Below are positions 40,242 to 48,709 of a DNA stretch of 64,000 nt, one piece after another. Position 1 is the stretch's first letter; every line of letters starts with the position of its first letter. A program made the translations under genes and the position numbers. Under the pieces are notes generated by a model. It did no database searches. It saw nothing but the letters and a program-made list of their open reading frames with translations, and was not told where the DNA came from. Source of the stretch: Hymenobacter sp. H14-R3 (GTDB taxonomy: Bacteria; Bacteroidota; Bacteroidia; Cytophagales; Hymenobacteraceae); assembly GCF_030063445.1 (NCBI RefSeq), contig NZ_JASITD010000023.1, positions 1 through 64,000 on the forward strand. Reading direction: 5' to 3'.

Positions 40242-42008
40242 ATGAAACTTCGCTACCTGCCTTTGCTGGCGCTGGCCTTGCCCGCCTGCACCAGTAACTC
40301 TACAAATACCACCGCCGGCCCGGCTACCACTACGCTGGCCGATGCGCGCTTCGACCGCTTCAAAAACCAGTTTATTCTGGATTTGTGGAAGCAAAACCCC
40401 GACTACGCCTCGTCGCAGGGCTTTCACAAGTACGACTCGCTGCTGGTGATTCCGGATGCGGCGCAACGGCAGCGTGAGGCGGCCTTCGTGGCTCAAAACC
40501 TGGGAGTACTCGGGCGCTTTTCGCTCGACAGCCTATCGGCTAACAACCAGATTGACTACCACTTACTCACTAATGAGCTGCGCTCGCAGCGCTGGTATGC
40601 TGACACGCTCAAAAGCTGGCAGTGGAACCCCGCCAGCTACAACCTGGGGGCCAGCGTGGGCGACCTGCTCAATGGCCGCCACTACCCGCTGGGCCGGCGC
40701 TTACGCAACATTTCCGACAAAATAGCTGGGGCGCAGGCGTTTTACCAAGCGGCGCAGGCTACTATCAGCCAGCCCACCCGTGAGCACCTGGCGCTGGCCG
40801 TGCAGCAAAACCAGGGTGGCCTGGCCGTATTTGGCCCCGCGCTGGCCGACTCAGTGCGGAAATCGACCCTGAGTGCGACCGAAAAGCAGCTGCTGACGCA
40901 GCGCATTGCCGGGGCCCAGGCGGCGGTGCAGGGCTACATAGGGTTCCTGAATCAGCAGCTGGCCAGTGCCAAAGCGTTTCGCTCGTTTCGCATTGGCAAG
41001 GCGCTGTTCGACCGCAAGTTTGCGCTCGATATTCAGTCGCGCTACTCGGCCGATGAGGTGCTGGCATTGGCCCAAAAACACAAGGCCGACCTGCTGCACG
41101 ACATGGGCAAGCGGGCGGCCCGGCTCTTTCCTAAGTACTGCGCCGGGCGGCCCATGCCCAAGGACACGCTAGCACTTATTCGGCAAGTAATTGACCAGCT
41201 GGCACTTAAGCACGCGCCGCGGGACGGCTTTGTGGATGCCGTGAAGCGCCAGATTCCGACCCTTACCAAGTTTGTGAACGACCACGACTTGCTGGCCCAG
41301 GACCCCAGCAAGCCGCTGGTGGTGCGCGAAACGCCCGGCTACATGCGCGGCAGCGGCGCGGGGGCCAGCGTGAGCGCCCCCGGCCCCTACGATACCAAGG
41401 CCAACACCTACTACAACGTGGAGCCGCTGCCCGCCACCTGGACGGCCGCCCAGGCCGAGAGCTACCTGCGTGAGTACAACGACTATACCTTGCAGATTCT
41501 TAACATCCACGAGGCCATTCCGGGGCACTACACCCAGCTCGTGTACGCCAACCGCTCGCCCTCACTGGTGAAAAGCATTTTCGGCAACGGAGCCATGATT
41601 GAGGGCTGGGCCGTGTACTCGGAGCGCCTGATGCTGGAGGCCGGCTACGGCAACAACTCGGACGAAATCTGGCTGCTGTGGGATAAATGGAATATGCGCT
41701 CGACCCTCAACGCGGTGGTTGACAACCTTATTCAAACCCAAAACGCCACCGAGGCCAGCGTGGTGGCGCTGCTCACCGGCGTGGGCTTTCAGGAAGAAGC
41801 CGAGGCCCGCAACAAGTGGCACCGCGCTACCCTCAGCCAAGTGCAGCTTAGCTCGTACTTCACTGGCTACACCGAAATAGTGGCGCTGCGCGATGAAATC
41901 AAGCAGCGCGAGGGTAGCAAATTCAACCTCAAAAAATTCAATGAGCAGTTTTTAAGCTACGGCAGCGCCCCGGTGCGCTACATTCGGGAATTGATGCTAC
42001 GCCGCTAG
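40242..42008 (+). CDS. DUF885 family lipoprotein, putative zinc peptidase
   Basis: 588 residues. Lipoprotein signal LPLLALALPACTSN with the cysteine at about residue 16. The metallopeptidase-like motif is LNIHEAIPGHYTQL (HExxPGH), with a downstream GAMIEGWAVYSERL supplying another acid. This is the DUF885 signature; members are predicted M2-like peptidases. It probably acts at a membrane in the periplasm. The stop is followed by ACCGCCGGATTAAC, similar to the start of the 3'-end repeat, perhaps a truncated copy. Confidence 0.85.
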   Translation: MKLRYLPLLALALPACTSNSTNTTAGPATTTLADARFDRFKNQFILDLWKQNPDYASSQGFHKYDSLLVIPDAAQRQREAAFVAQNLGVLGRFSLDSLSANNQIDYHLLTNELRSQRWYADTLKSWQWNPASYNLGASVGDLLNGRHYPLGRRLRNISDKIAGAQAFYQAAQATISQPTREHLALAVQQNQGGLAVFGPALADSVRKSTLSATEKQLLTQRIAGAQAAVQGYIGFLNQQLASAKAFRSFRIGKALFDRKFALDIQSRYSADEVLALAQKHKADLLHDMGKRAARLFPKYCAGRPMPKDTLALIRQVIDQLALKHAPRDGFVDAVKRQIPTLTKFVNDHDLLAQDPSKPLVVRETPGYMRGSGAGASVSAPGPYDTKANTYYNVEPLPATWTAAQAESYLREYNDYTLQILNIHEAIPGHYTQLVYANRSPSLVKSIFGNGAMIEGWAVYSERLMLEAGYGNNSDEIWLLWDKWNMRSTLNAVVDNLIQTQNATEASVVALLTGVGFQEEAEARNKWHRATLSQVQLSSYFTGYTEIVALRDEIKQREGSKFNLKKFNEQFLSYGSAPVRYIRELMLRR

Positions 42009-42080
42009 ACCGCCGGATTAACCCGAACCTTTGCTACAGGCGGCGGGTTGTGCCGCCATCCATATCCTGCCCCTTTTAGC

Positions 42081-42434
42081 ATGACCGAAGAAGCCCGTCA
42101 ACACGTAGTTGATACCGACGATGAACACCTGCGCCGCCTTACGCACGAGCACCTCAAAGTATTCGCCAAGTTCACGTCCGAAAACTGCGCGGCTTGCGAA
42201 GCACTGGCCCCGCCCTTTGCCAAGTTTGTGGATAATCCCGAAAACACAGGCATTCTATTCGTACGCCTCGACACGGACCAGAACCCGGTGGCTAAGAAGC
42301 TGATGGAGCAGAAGATAGCTCCTTTTTTCGTGAGTTACTGCCAGGGGCGCCTTATTGAGTGCGACGCCCTCACTGAGGAAGCCGAGGTAATAGCCCAGCT
42401 TGAGCGCCTGCGCGCCTTTTTGCCCGCCAAGTAA
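42081..42434 (+). CDS. Thioredoxin-like protein with a CAAC site
   Basis: 117 residues from the ATG at 42081. Thioredoxin fold: LKVFAKFTSENCAACEALAP gives C36-A-A-C39 in place of the usual WCGPC; the cis-proline is in KIAPFFVSY. No signal peptide, so it is cytoplasmic. It could be a redox or chaperone-like thioredoxin relative; the missing Trp and Gly-Pro would change its potential. Downstream (42447-42478) is a small hairpin. Confidence 0.75.
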   Translation: MTEEARQHVVDTDDEHLRRLTHEHLKVFAKFTSENCAACEALAPPFAKFVDNPENTGILFVRLDTDQNPVAKKLMEQKIAPFFVSYCQGRLIECDALTEEAEVIAQLERLRAFLPAK

Positions 42435-42594
42435 GCAAACCTAATAGCCTGCCAGATGCGTGAAAGTACCTGGCAGGCCACTGGGAAGCAGTTTGCGCCG
42501 TGATAATCCGCCTCCTTTGACCACAATTTAGGGGAGATGCTTTCCAGTAGCCTGCCCAGTGGCTGTCTGACAGCATATTTTATAACTACCAGGT

Positions 42595-43578
42595 ATGCAG
42601 GCGTTTCCATCGCTATCCGTTGTTATTCCCTCCTACAACCAAGGCCAGTTTATTGAGCGCACGCTGCTAAGTATTTTAAGGCAGGATTACCCCGGCAAGG
42701 TAGAGGTTATCGTGGCGGACGGGGGCTCGACGGACGAGACGGTAGCAATACTGAAAAAATACGATACCCAGCTCACCTGGTGGTCGGCCCCCGACGCGGG
42801 CTTTGTCGATGCCGTAACCAAGGGGGTGGCCCGCGCCACGGGCGAAATCCTGGCTATTCAGAGTTCCGACGACTACTACCTGGCGGGGGCATTTCGGAGC
42901 ATGGCGGCCGCGTTTCGGCGCCACCCCACGGCCAGCTTTGTGTCGGGCGGCGACTATGCCATTACTCTGGAAGGCGTGGTGGTGGGCGCAAGCTGCCCGC
43001 ACGGCGAGATTACGCCCCGGAGTATTTTGTTGCACAAACTACCCTCGCAGCACGCCACGTTTATCAAGCGGCACTATTTTGACCTCACCGGCGGCCTGCG
43101 TGCCGAAGTAGATATGTGCGCCGACGTGGACCAGTGGTACCGCGTGGCCAACCTAGAGCCAGGCCAATACATCTCCGAGATGCTGGCCGTGTACCAGCTT
43201 CAGCCCAACCAGCGCACCGCCACCAGCAACAAGTGGCCGGCCAGCCTCATTCGGATGATGGAGCTGTGCGAGCAGGAGCCGCGCTACAACCAAGCCTTTC
43301 GCCTCACCCCCGCCGAGCGCCGCGACCTGTACACCTACTGGGAGGTGTACTGGACGGCCAAGCGCGACAAGGCCGCCGCCCGCCCCATCGCCTTTGCCAA
43401 GCTGCCCGGCTGGCTCGGCTACAGCCCCCGCACGCGCCGCACCATTTTGGAGGCCAGCATCAATCCCCTGGTGCGCAAGCTGGCCAAAAAAGCACTCCCT
43501 ACCCGCTTAGCACGGGTGTTGAAGCCCCTTGAAACCTACCCCATCAGCCAGGCGGAGCTGGGCTGGTGGCAAGCCTGA
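42595..43578 (+). CDS. Family 2 glycosyltransferase
   Basis: 327 residues. GT-A fold: LSVVIPSYNQGQFIERTLLS, VEVIVADGGSTDET, and the acidic IQSSDDYYLAG in the place of the DxD metal site. Later CADVDQWYRVANLEPGQYIS supplies the catalytic region. Soluble, without membrane segments. It transfers a sugar in surface glycan synthesis; donor and acceptor are unknown. No polysaccharide cluster surrounds it. Confidence 0.85.
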   Translation: MQAFPSLSVVIPSYNQGQFIERTLLSILRQDYPGKVEVIVADGGSTDETVAILKKYDTQLTWWSAPDAGFVDAVTKGVARATGEILAIQSSDDYYLAGAFRSMAAAFRRHPTASFVSGGDYAITLEGVVVGASCPHGEITPRSILLHKLPSQHATFIKRHYFDLTGGLRAEVDMCADVDQWYRVANLEPGQYISEMLAVYQLQPNQRTATSNKWPASLIRMMELCEQEPRYNQAFRLTPAERRDLYTYWEVYWTAKRDKAAARPIAFAKLPGWLGYSPRTRRTILEASINPLVRKLAKKALPTRLARVLKPLETYPISQAELGWWQA

Positions 43579-43603
43579 ACCACCTGGTTTTAGCAGGTTA
43601 ATC

Positions 43604-43675
43604 TTTTACGACCTACGCAAGACGTTTGCAATTACGAGCGAAGCGTGGTAAGGACAAACATTTTGCGTAAGCTCT
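43604..43675. repeat. Palindromic stretch between GT2 and YdcF genes
   Basis: ACGCAAGACGTTTG and CAAACATTTTGCGT form imperfect arms around ACGAGCGAAGCG. It resembles dispersed Bacteroidota palindromes with GCGAAGCG cores. No gene here. Confidence 0.4.
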
Positions 43676-43701
43676 ATCTCGCTTAAAAATACCGACCTAT
43701 T

Positions 43702-44469
43702 TTGTTCTTTCTACTTTCTAAGCTGCTCGATTTTATTTTGTTGCCCACTGTGTGGCTGGTGGGGCTGCTGCTGGCCGCGTGGCTGGCCCGGCCCGACGGC
43801 CGGGCGCGGCAGCGCTGGCTGGGTGCGGCGCTACTCGTCACGCTGCTCGGCACCAGCAATGCGCTCGTAAACGAGGCGCTGCTGGCCTGGGAGGTGCCGG
43901 CCGTGCCGCTGGCTGCGGTAGCTCCCGCCGATGCGGCAGTACTGCTCACGGGCGTCACCATCGGCGATAAGTCGCCCCACGACCGCGTGTACCTGAGCCG
44001 GGGGGCCGACCGCTTCACCAACGCGCTGTGGCTGTACCGGGCCGGCCGGGTGCGGCGCATCATTATCTCGGGCGGCTCGGGGGCGGTACTTACCACCCGG
44101 GGCACCGAGGCCGGCAGCCTGCGCACGCTGCTGCGCCTGGCCGGCGTGCCCGACGCGCACATTTTGCTGGATGAGCGCAGCCGCAATACCCACGAGAACG
44201 CCTTATTTACCAAAGAGTTATTGGCTAAAAACCTTGATATCAAGTCATTGGTATTAGTAACGTCGGCTTTTCACGAGCGGCGGGCGCTGGGCTGCTTTGC
44301 CAAAGTGGGCCTGCACCCGCAGCCGTTTCCCGCCGACTTCCGCAGCACCAACCGCAGTTGGACGCCCGACTACTGGCTACTGCCCAGCGCCAACGCCCTC
44401 AGCGACTGGAGTACGCTGCTGCACGAGCTAGCGGGCTGGGTAGTGTATAAGGTGGCTGGTTATTGTTGA
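43702..44469 (+). CDS. YdcF/SanA-type DUF218 membrane protein
   Basis: 255 residues, apparently starting at TTG (43702). Two hydrophobic segments come first (LLSKLLDFILLPTVWLVGLL, then WLGAALLVTLLG), followed by a DUF218 domain: DAAVLLTGVTIGDK, RIIISGGSGAV, and SRNTHENALFTKELL. These proteins sit in the inner membrane and are linked to envelope integrity (SanA, ElyC). The soluble domain probably faces the periplasm. No ATG fits the first membrane segment, so the TTG is likely. Confidence 0.8.
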   Translation: MFFLLSKLLDFILLPTVWLVGLLLAAWLARPDGRARQRWLGAALLVTLLGTSNALVNEALLAWEVPAVPLAAVAPADAAVLLTGVTIGDKSPHDRVYLSRGADRFTNALWLYRAGRVRRIIISGGSGAVLTTRGTEAGSLRTLLRLAGVPDAHILLDERSRNTHENALFTKELLAKNLDIKSLVLVTSAFHERRALGCFAKVGLHPQPFPADFRSTNRSWTPDYWLLPSANALSDWSTLLHELAGWVVYKVAGYC

Positions 44470-44538
44470 TAAAGAGATTAAAAAGAACATCATGCGGCAC
44501 GCAGTGAAGCATGACCGCCTATTTGGATAGCCTCTCAG

Positions 44539-45936
44539 CTACTCCGTTTTACCAGCCGCCGGCTTTGCCTCCTTGGCAATCCAGACTGATTTCTGGTTAA
44601 CGAATTCGTGCATACCCAGGCGCGAAAGCTCGCGGCCGTAGCCCGAGCGCTTGATGCCGCCGAAGGGCAGCTCGGGCATTGATTTTACCAGGCTGTTGAT
44701 GAATACAGCCCCACTTTCCAGCTGGCGGGCCAGGGCTTCGGCCTTTACCAAATCGCTGGTCCACACGGCCGCGCCGAGGCCGAAGGGCGAGTCGTTGGCC
44801 AGGGCTACGGCGTGGTCGGCGTCGCGGGCGGTGAGCACCAGCGCCACTGGCCCAAAAAACTCCTCGTAATAAGCACGTTGGCCTTTGCGCACGTTGGTGA
44901 GGATAATAGGGTCAAACTGCGTAGTACCGGCCTGGGGCTGGCCGCCAGCCAGCGCCACCCGGGCGCCCTGCGCCACCGAGGCGGCCACTTGCTGGGCCAG
45001 CGCATCGGCGAGGTCGGGGCGGGCCAGGGGGCCGTAGTCGGTGGCTTCGTCGAGGGGGTCACCGTAGCGCAGGGCTTGCAAATGGCCCTTTAGGAGGCGC
45101 ACAAACTCGGGCTGCACGCTCTTCTCCACAATGAAGCGCTTGGCAGCGATGCAGCTTTGGCCGGCGTTGAGCATGCGGGCCTGGGCGGCGGTTTGGGCGG
45201 CCAGCGCTAAGTCAGCATCGGCCAGTACGATAAACGGGTCGGAGCCGCCCAGCTCCAGCACGGTTTTCTTGATATGCTGCCCGGCGGCGGCGGCCACGGA
45301 AGCGCCCGCCCGCTCCGAGCCCGTGAGCGTGGCGGCCCGCACCCGGTCGTCGGCCAGCAGCTGGGGCACCAGGTCCGTTTCGATGAGCAGGGTGCGAAAC
45401 GCGGCCGGCGGCAGGCCCGCATCGTGCAATAGTTTTTCCAGGGCCAGCGCGCACTGCGGCACGTTGGGCGCATGCTTGAGCAGGCCCACGTTGCCAGCCA
45501 TAAGAGCGGGCGCGGCAAAGCGCACCACCTGCCACAGCGGGAAGTTCCAGGGCATAATGGCCAGCACCACCCCCAGCGGCGCGTGGCTGATGAAGCTGCG
45601 GCCAGCGTCGGTTTTCACCTCCTCGTCAGCCATAAAAGTGGCCCCGTGCTCGGCGTAGTACTCGCAGCAGGTGGCGCACTTCAGGGCCTCGGCGCGGCCG
45701 TCGCGCAGGGGCTTGCCCATTTCGATGGCCATGAGGTGGGCCAGCTCGTGCTGGCGCTCGCGCAGCAGGGCGGCGGCCTGGCGCAGCACCGCCGCGCGCT
45801 CAGCAAAGGAAGTGGTGCGCCACTGGGCCGCCGCCCGGTGCGCCTGGGCCAGGATGCGCTCGGTTTTCGCCCACGAAAAAGCCACGAAGCGGCGCAACCG
45901 GCGGCCGGTATAGGGGTTTATCGATTCAATAGCCAT
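44539..45936 (-). CDS. NAD(P)-dependent aldehyde dehydrogenase, succinate-semialdehyde type
   Basis: 465 residues from the ATG at 45936. It has the glutamate LELGGSDPFIVL (general base), the cysteine NAGQSCIAAKRF (nucleophile), and MPWNFPLWQVVRFAAPAL. These match the GabD/Sad branch of aldehyde dehydrogenases. It would oxidise succinate semialdehyde or a similar aldehyde to the acid. The upstream 15 in-frame codons are not part of the family. No GABA transaminase is beside it, so the substrate is unconfirmed. Confidence 0.85.
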   Translation of the reverse strand: MAIESINPYTGRRLRRFVAFSWAKTERILAQAHRAAAQWRTTSFAERAAVLRQAAALLRERQHELAHLMAIEMGKPLRDGRAEALKCATCCEYYAEHGATFMADEEVKTDAGRSFISHAPLGVVLAIMPWNFPLWQVVRFAAPALMAGNVGLLKHAPNVPQCALALEKLLHDAGLPPAAFRTLLIETDLVPQLLADDRVRAATLTGSERAGASVAAAAGQHIKKTVLELGGSDPFIVLADADLALAAQTAAQARMLNAGQSCIAAKRFIVEKSVQPEFVRLLKGHLQALRYGDPLDEATDYGPLARPDLADALAQQVAASVAQGARVALAGGQPQAGTTQFDPIILTNVRKGQRAYYEEFFGPVALVLTARDADHAVALANDSPFGLGAAVWTSDLVKAEALARQLESGAVFINSLVKSMPELPFGGIKRSGYGRELSRLGMHEFVNQKSVWIAKEAKPAAGKTE

Positions 45937-46162
45937 AAGCAGGGAAGAAAGCGCGCGAAATCTTTGGTCAAAAACCGCCACCTTATCCTCTTAAACCGTA
46001 CAGTAGGCTACCAGGTTACGCACTTAGTACCAAGGGTTCAGGCAGCTGCTACTAGCCGCGCACCCACCTTACATCGCCCAAAACGCAAAATTATCCTACA
46101 TTCGCTGCGGGTTGCCAAACGTTTCGGCTGGCCCTGTCGGTTTTGTTCTTTCGTTTTTACCC

Positions 46163-46723
46163 GTGTCCGACCTCCCCTCCATATCCACCCCAACTGCCGC
46201 TGAAGCGGTACTGGTCGGCCGCCTCCGCGACCGTGACCAGTCGGCCATGACCGAGTTCTACGACCGCTACTCGGCGGCGCTCTACGGCGTTATCAACCGC
46301 ATCGTGAAAGATGAGGAAGAGGCCGCTGATGTGCTGCAAGAGGCCTTGGTAAAAATCTGGCATTCAATGGCTAGTTACGATACGTCTAAAGGGCGGTTGT
46401 TTACCTGGGTGGTGAACATCAGCCGGAATTTAGCGATTGATAAAATCCGCTCGCGGCAGCACCGCGTAGGTTCTCGCACTCAGGGCCTCGACGATAGTCT
46501 GGCTGCGCAACGCCAGGCGGCCCCCGAGACTTTCCGCCCCGAGCACGTGGGCTTGCAAGAGATTACTCGCAAGCTAGTGCCCGAGCAACGCCAAGTTATC
46601 GACCTGCTCTACTTCGGCGGCTTCACCCAAAGTGAGGCGGCCGAGGAACTCAACCTGCCTTTGGGAACGGTTAAAACCCGCGCCCGCACCGCTCTGAAAA
46701 TACTGGCCAAACTTATCCGTTAA
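46163..46723 (+). CDS. ECF-type RNA polymerase sigma factor
   Basis: 186 residues from a GTG at 46163 (MSDLPSISTPTAAEAVLVGR). Region 2 is YDRYSAALYGVINRIVKDEE to ADVLQEALVKIW with SKGRLFTWVVNISRNLAIDK; region 4 is VIDLLYFGGFTQSEAAEELN and LGTVKTRARTALKIL. It resembles SigK-type sigma factors. The anti-sigma gene follows 15 bases later on the same strand, so the pair is an operon. The cue and regulon are unknown. A TTG 17 codons upstream is a less likely start. Confidence 0.9.
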   Translation: MSDLPSISTPTAAEAVLVGRLRDRDQSAMTEFYDRYSAALYGVINRIVKDEEEAADVLQEALVKIWHSMASYDTSKGRLFTWVVNISRNLAIDKIRSRQHRVGSRTQGLDDSLAAQRQAAPETFRPEHVGLQEITRKLVPEQRQVIDLLYFGGFTQSEAAEELNLPLGTVKTRARTALKILAKLIR

Positions 46724-46737
46724 TAATATCCAAGTCC

Positions 46738-47628
46738 GTGGAAGATTTTCAAACCTATATTGAATCAGGTCGCCTCGAGCAATACGCTTTGGGCGAGCTT
46801 GACCCGGCCGCCCAGGCCGAAGTAGAAGCCTGGGCGGCGCGCTCATCCCAGGTCCGCCAGGAGCTGGATGAGTTGCTGGATGGCATCGGCTTCTACGCCG
46901 AGGCCCACGCCCAAACGCCCCCCGCCGCCCTGCGCGACCGGGTACTACGTAATGTATTAGCTGAGATTGGGACTACCGCCGCCGTTGCGTCGGCTGCGGT
47001 AGTCTCCCCCGCTCCAGCCGCCCCGGCCCCCACCATGCGGGTATCGGCTTCCAACCCGCACCTTGCCAAAACCGCTGCCGTGAGCCCGCCCGTGGCTCAG
47101 CGCAGTAGCTGGGCCATTGCCGCCTCCGTAGCCCTGCTGCTGAGCCTAGCGGCCAACGCGCTGCTTTACAGCCGCTGGCAACAGGCTGACTCTGACTTGG
47201 TTGCTGCCCAGAACAGCCAGGCCCGCTTCGCCCAAACCTCGCAGGTAATGGAGCGCCGCCTTAGCTCTACCCAAGAGCAGCTGCACGTGCTGCGCTCGCC
47301 CCAGGAGTTCAAGATGGTAGCCCTGGCCGGCACCCCGGCCCACGCCGACGCCAAGGCCCGGGTGCTGTACAGCGCCACCACGCACCGCGTGTTTATCGAC
47401 GTGCAAAACCTGCCCAAGCTGCCCGAGGGTAAGCAATACCAGCTCTGGGCTTTGGACAAGGGCAAGCCCGTTGATGCAGGGGTGCTGGCCTTTGCCACCG
47501 CCGCCGGCGACAGCCTCCAGCAGATGAAGGACATCGCCAGCGCCCAAACCTTCGCCATGACGGTGGAGCCCACCGGCGGCAGCGTAGGCCCCACGCTCAC
47601 TACGATGACGGTGGTAGGTAATATTTAG
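46738..47628 (+). CDS. Anti-sigma factor, RskA-like
   Basis: 296 residues from a GTG (46738). The N-terminus (YIESGRLEQYALGELD) is the sigma-binding part. One membrane segment lies near residues 123-143 (SSWAIAASVALLLSLAANAL). The periplasmic RskA domain follows (VYVDVQNLP-like FIDVQNLPKLPEGKQYQLWA). It should hold the preceding sigma factor inactive at the membrane until a signal triggers its release. A linker rich in Ala and Pro lies before the membrane segment. Confidence 0.88.
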   Translation: MEDFQTYIESGRLEQYALGELDPAAQAEVEAWAARSSQVRQELDELLDGIGFYAEAHAQTPPAALRDRVLRNVLAEIGTTAAVASAAVVSPAPAAPAPTMRVSASNPHLAKTAAVSPPVAQRSSWAIAASVALLLSLAANALLYSRWQQADSDLVAAQNSQARFAQTSQVMERRLSSTQEQLHVLRSPQEFKMVALAGTPAHADAKARVLYSATTHRVFIDVQNLPKLPEGKQYQLWALDKGKPVDAGVLAFATAAGDSLQQMKDIASAQTFAMTVEPTGGSVGPTLTTMTVVGNI

Positions 47629-47657
47629 CCCGTCACCAGTGCTTATTAATTAATTGA

Positions 47658-47698
47658 AGCGCCCGTTTTGCCTTACTGGCAAAGCGGGCGCTTTTTTA
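47658..47698 (+). terminator. Terminator of the sigma/anti-sigma operon
   Basis: AGCGCCCGTTTTGCC pairs with GGCAAAGCGGGCGCT (one bulge) and is followed by six T residues, 30 bases after the stop codon. Confidence 0.85.
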
Positions 47699-47768
47699 TT
47701 TAAATGAGCCGTTAACATTTCCGGCGGGCCTGCGTTGTATTCGTCACATCGCTCGCCCTACTTAGCTC

Positions 47769-48314
47769 ATGCACGGCACCATCTTTACGCTCCTAAAACG
47801 CTACGTTCAAACGCAATACGACCACAGTACCTGGCTGAAGCTGGTGGAGGCCGCCAACCTGGAATCGGGTGATTTCAGCCACAAGGAAGTGTACCCCGAC
47901 GAGCATATTTATGCCCTGATAGGTCAGGCCGCCACCAAAATAGGTATTTCGGCCGGCGAGCTGCACGAAAAATTTGGCGAATACCTGGTGCCAGACCTGA
48001 TGTATATGTACCAGAAATACATCAACCCCGACTGGCGGACGCTCGAAATGCTGGAAAATACCGAGCACAGCCTGCACAACCAAGTACGCCGCGAACACCC
48101 CGAAAACTCGCCGCCCGTACTGCAAGTCAAGCGCCTGAACGACAATGAGGTGATGATTAATTACGTGTCGCAGCGTCGCATGAGTGGCCTAGCCATCGGC
48201 ATTGTGCGCGGCCTGGCCGCTTACTACGACGAGGCCGACCGCATCGACGTAATGCCCACTACCAGCGAGGACGGGGAGCGCGTGCAGATTCACGTGCGGC
48301 GCAGCAGTAAATAA
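47769..48314 (+). CDS. Stand-alone H-NOX (heme NO/O2-binding) protein
   Basis: 181 residues, the full length of an H-NOX domain. H103 (in SLHNQVRREH) is the expected proximal heme ligand. The heme-propionate motif YxSxR is Y132-V-S-Q-R136. The spacing H to Y is 29, the same as H102-Y131 in the Thermoanaerobacter H-NOX. It should bind heme and sense nitric oxide. In other bacteria H-NOX proteins regulate a nearby kinase or cyclase; none is adjacent here, so the partner must be elsewhere. Convergent with the exonuclease VII small-subunit gene. Confidence 0.88.
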   Translation: MHGTIFTLLKRYVQTQYDHSTWLKLVEAANLESGDFSHKEVYPDEHIYALIGQAATKIGISAGELHEKFGEYLVPDLMYMYQKYINPDWRTLEMLENTEHSLHNQVRREHPENSPPVLQVKRLNDNEVMINYVSQRRMSGLAIGIVRGLAAYYDEADRIDVMPTTSEDGERVQIHVRRSSK

Positions 48315-48380
48315 GTAATTCGGTACTTAAAAAGGCGGCTCGCAATCTATGCGAGCCGCCTTTTTTAAGTACCGAATTAC
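48315..48380. terminator. Long perfect hairpin between H-NOX and xseB
   Basis: Arms 48315-48344 and 48350-48380 pair almost fully (one extra T). It starts right after the H-NOX stop codon and ends just before the xseB stop codon. Bidirectional terminator. Confidence 0.9.
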
Positions 48381-48381
48381 G

Positions 48382-48678
48382 TTAGAATAACCTCGGTGAG
48401 GCGGGGCGGCCGGGGCCACCTGACTGGTAATCGTCGGTATCATCATCCTCTTCGTTATCAGGCGCTTGCTCCGGCTTTTCCGGCTCGTCATCTTCCTCGT
48501 CCAACGAGTCGAATACGCGGTCGAGCGAGGCTTCGGCGTGGCGGAGCTTATGGCGGCACACGCGGATTAATTCGGCCGAGCGCTCGGCGCGGGCAGTGAG
48601 GTCGTCCACGTCTACCTGGTCGGTTTCGAGGCTGCGGAGAATCGTTTCCAGTTCCTGGATGGCTTCGTTGTAAGTCAC
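48382..48678 (-). CDS. xseB: Exodeoxyribonuclease VII small subunit
   Basis: 98 residues from a GTG (48678). MTYNEAIQELETILRSLETD to RAELIRVCRHKLRHAEASL-like helices match XseB, which forms coiled-coil contacts with the large subunit. An acidic tail (DEEDDEPEKPEQ, DDDTDDYQ) of about 35 residues is longer than in many homologues. It lies 31 bases downstream of xseA on the same strand. Confidence 0.9.
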   Translation of the reverse strand: MTYNEAIQELETILRSLETDQVDVDDLTARAERSAELIRVCRHKLRHAEASLDRVFDSLDEEDDEPEKPEQAPDNEEDDDTDDYQSGGPGRPASPRLF

Positions 48679-48709
48679 TGCTGTTTAATTATGATTTATG
48701 GATTGGGAG

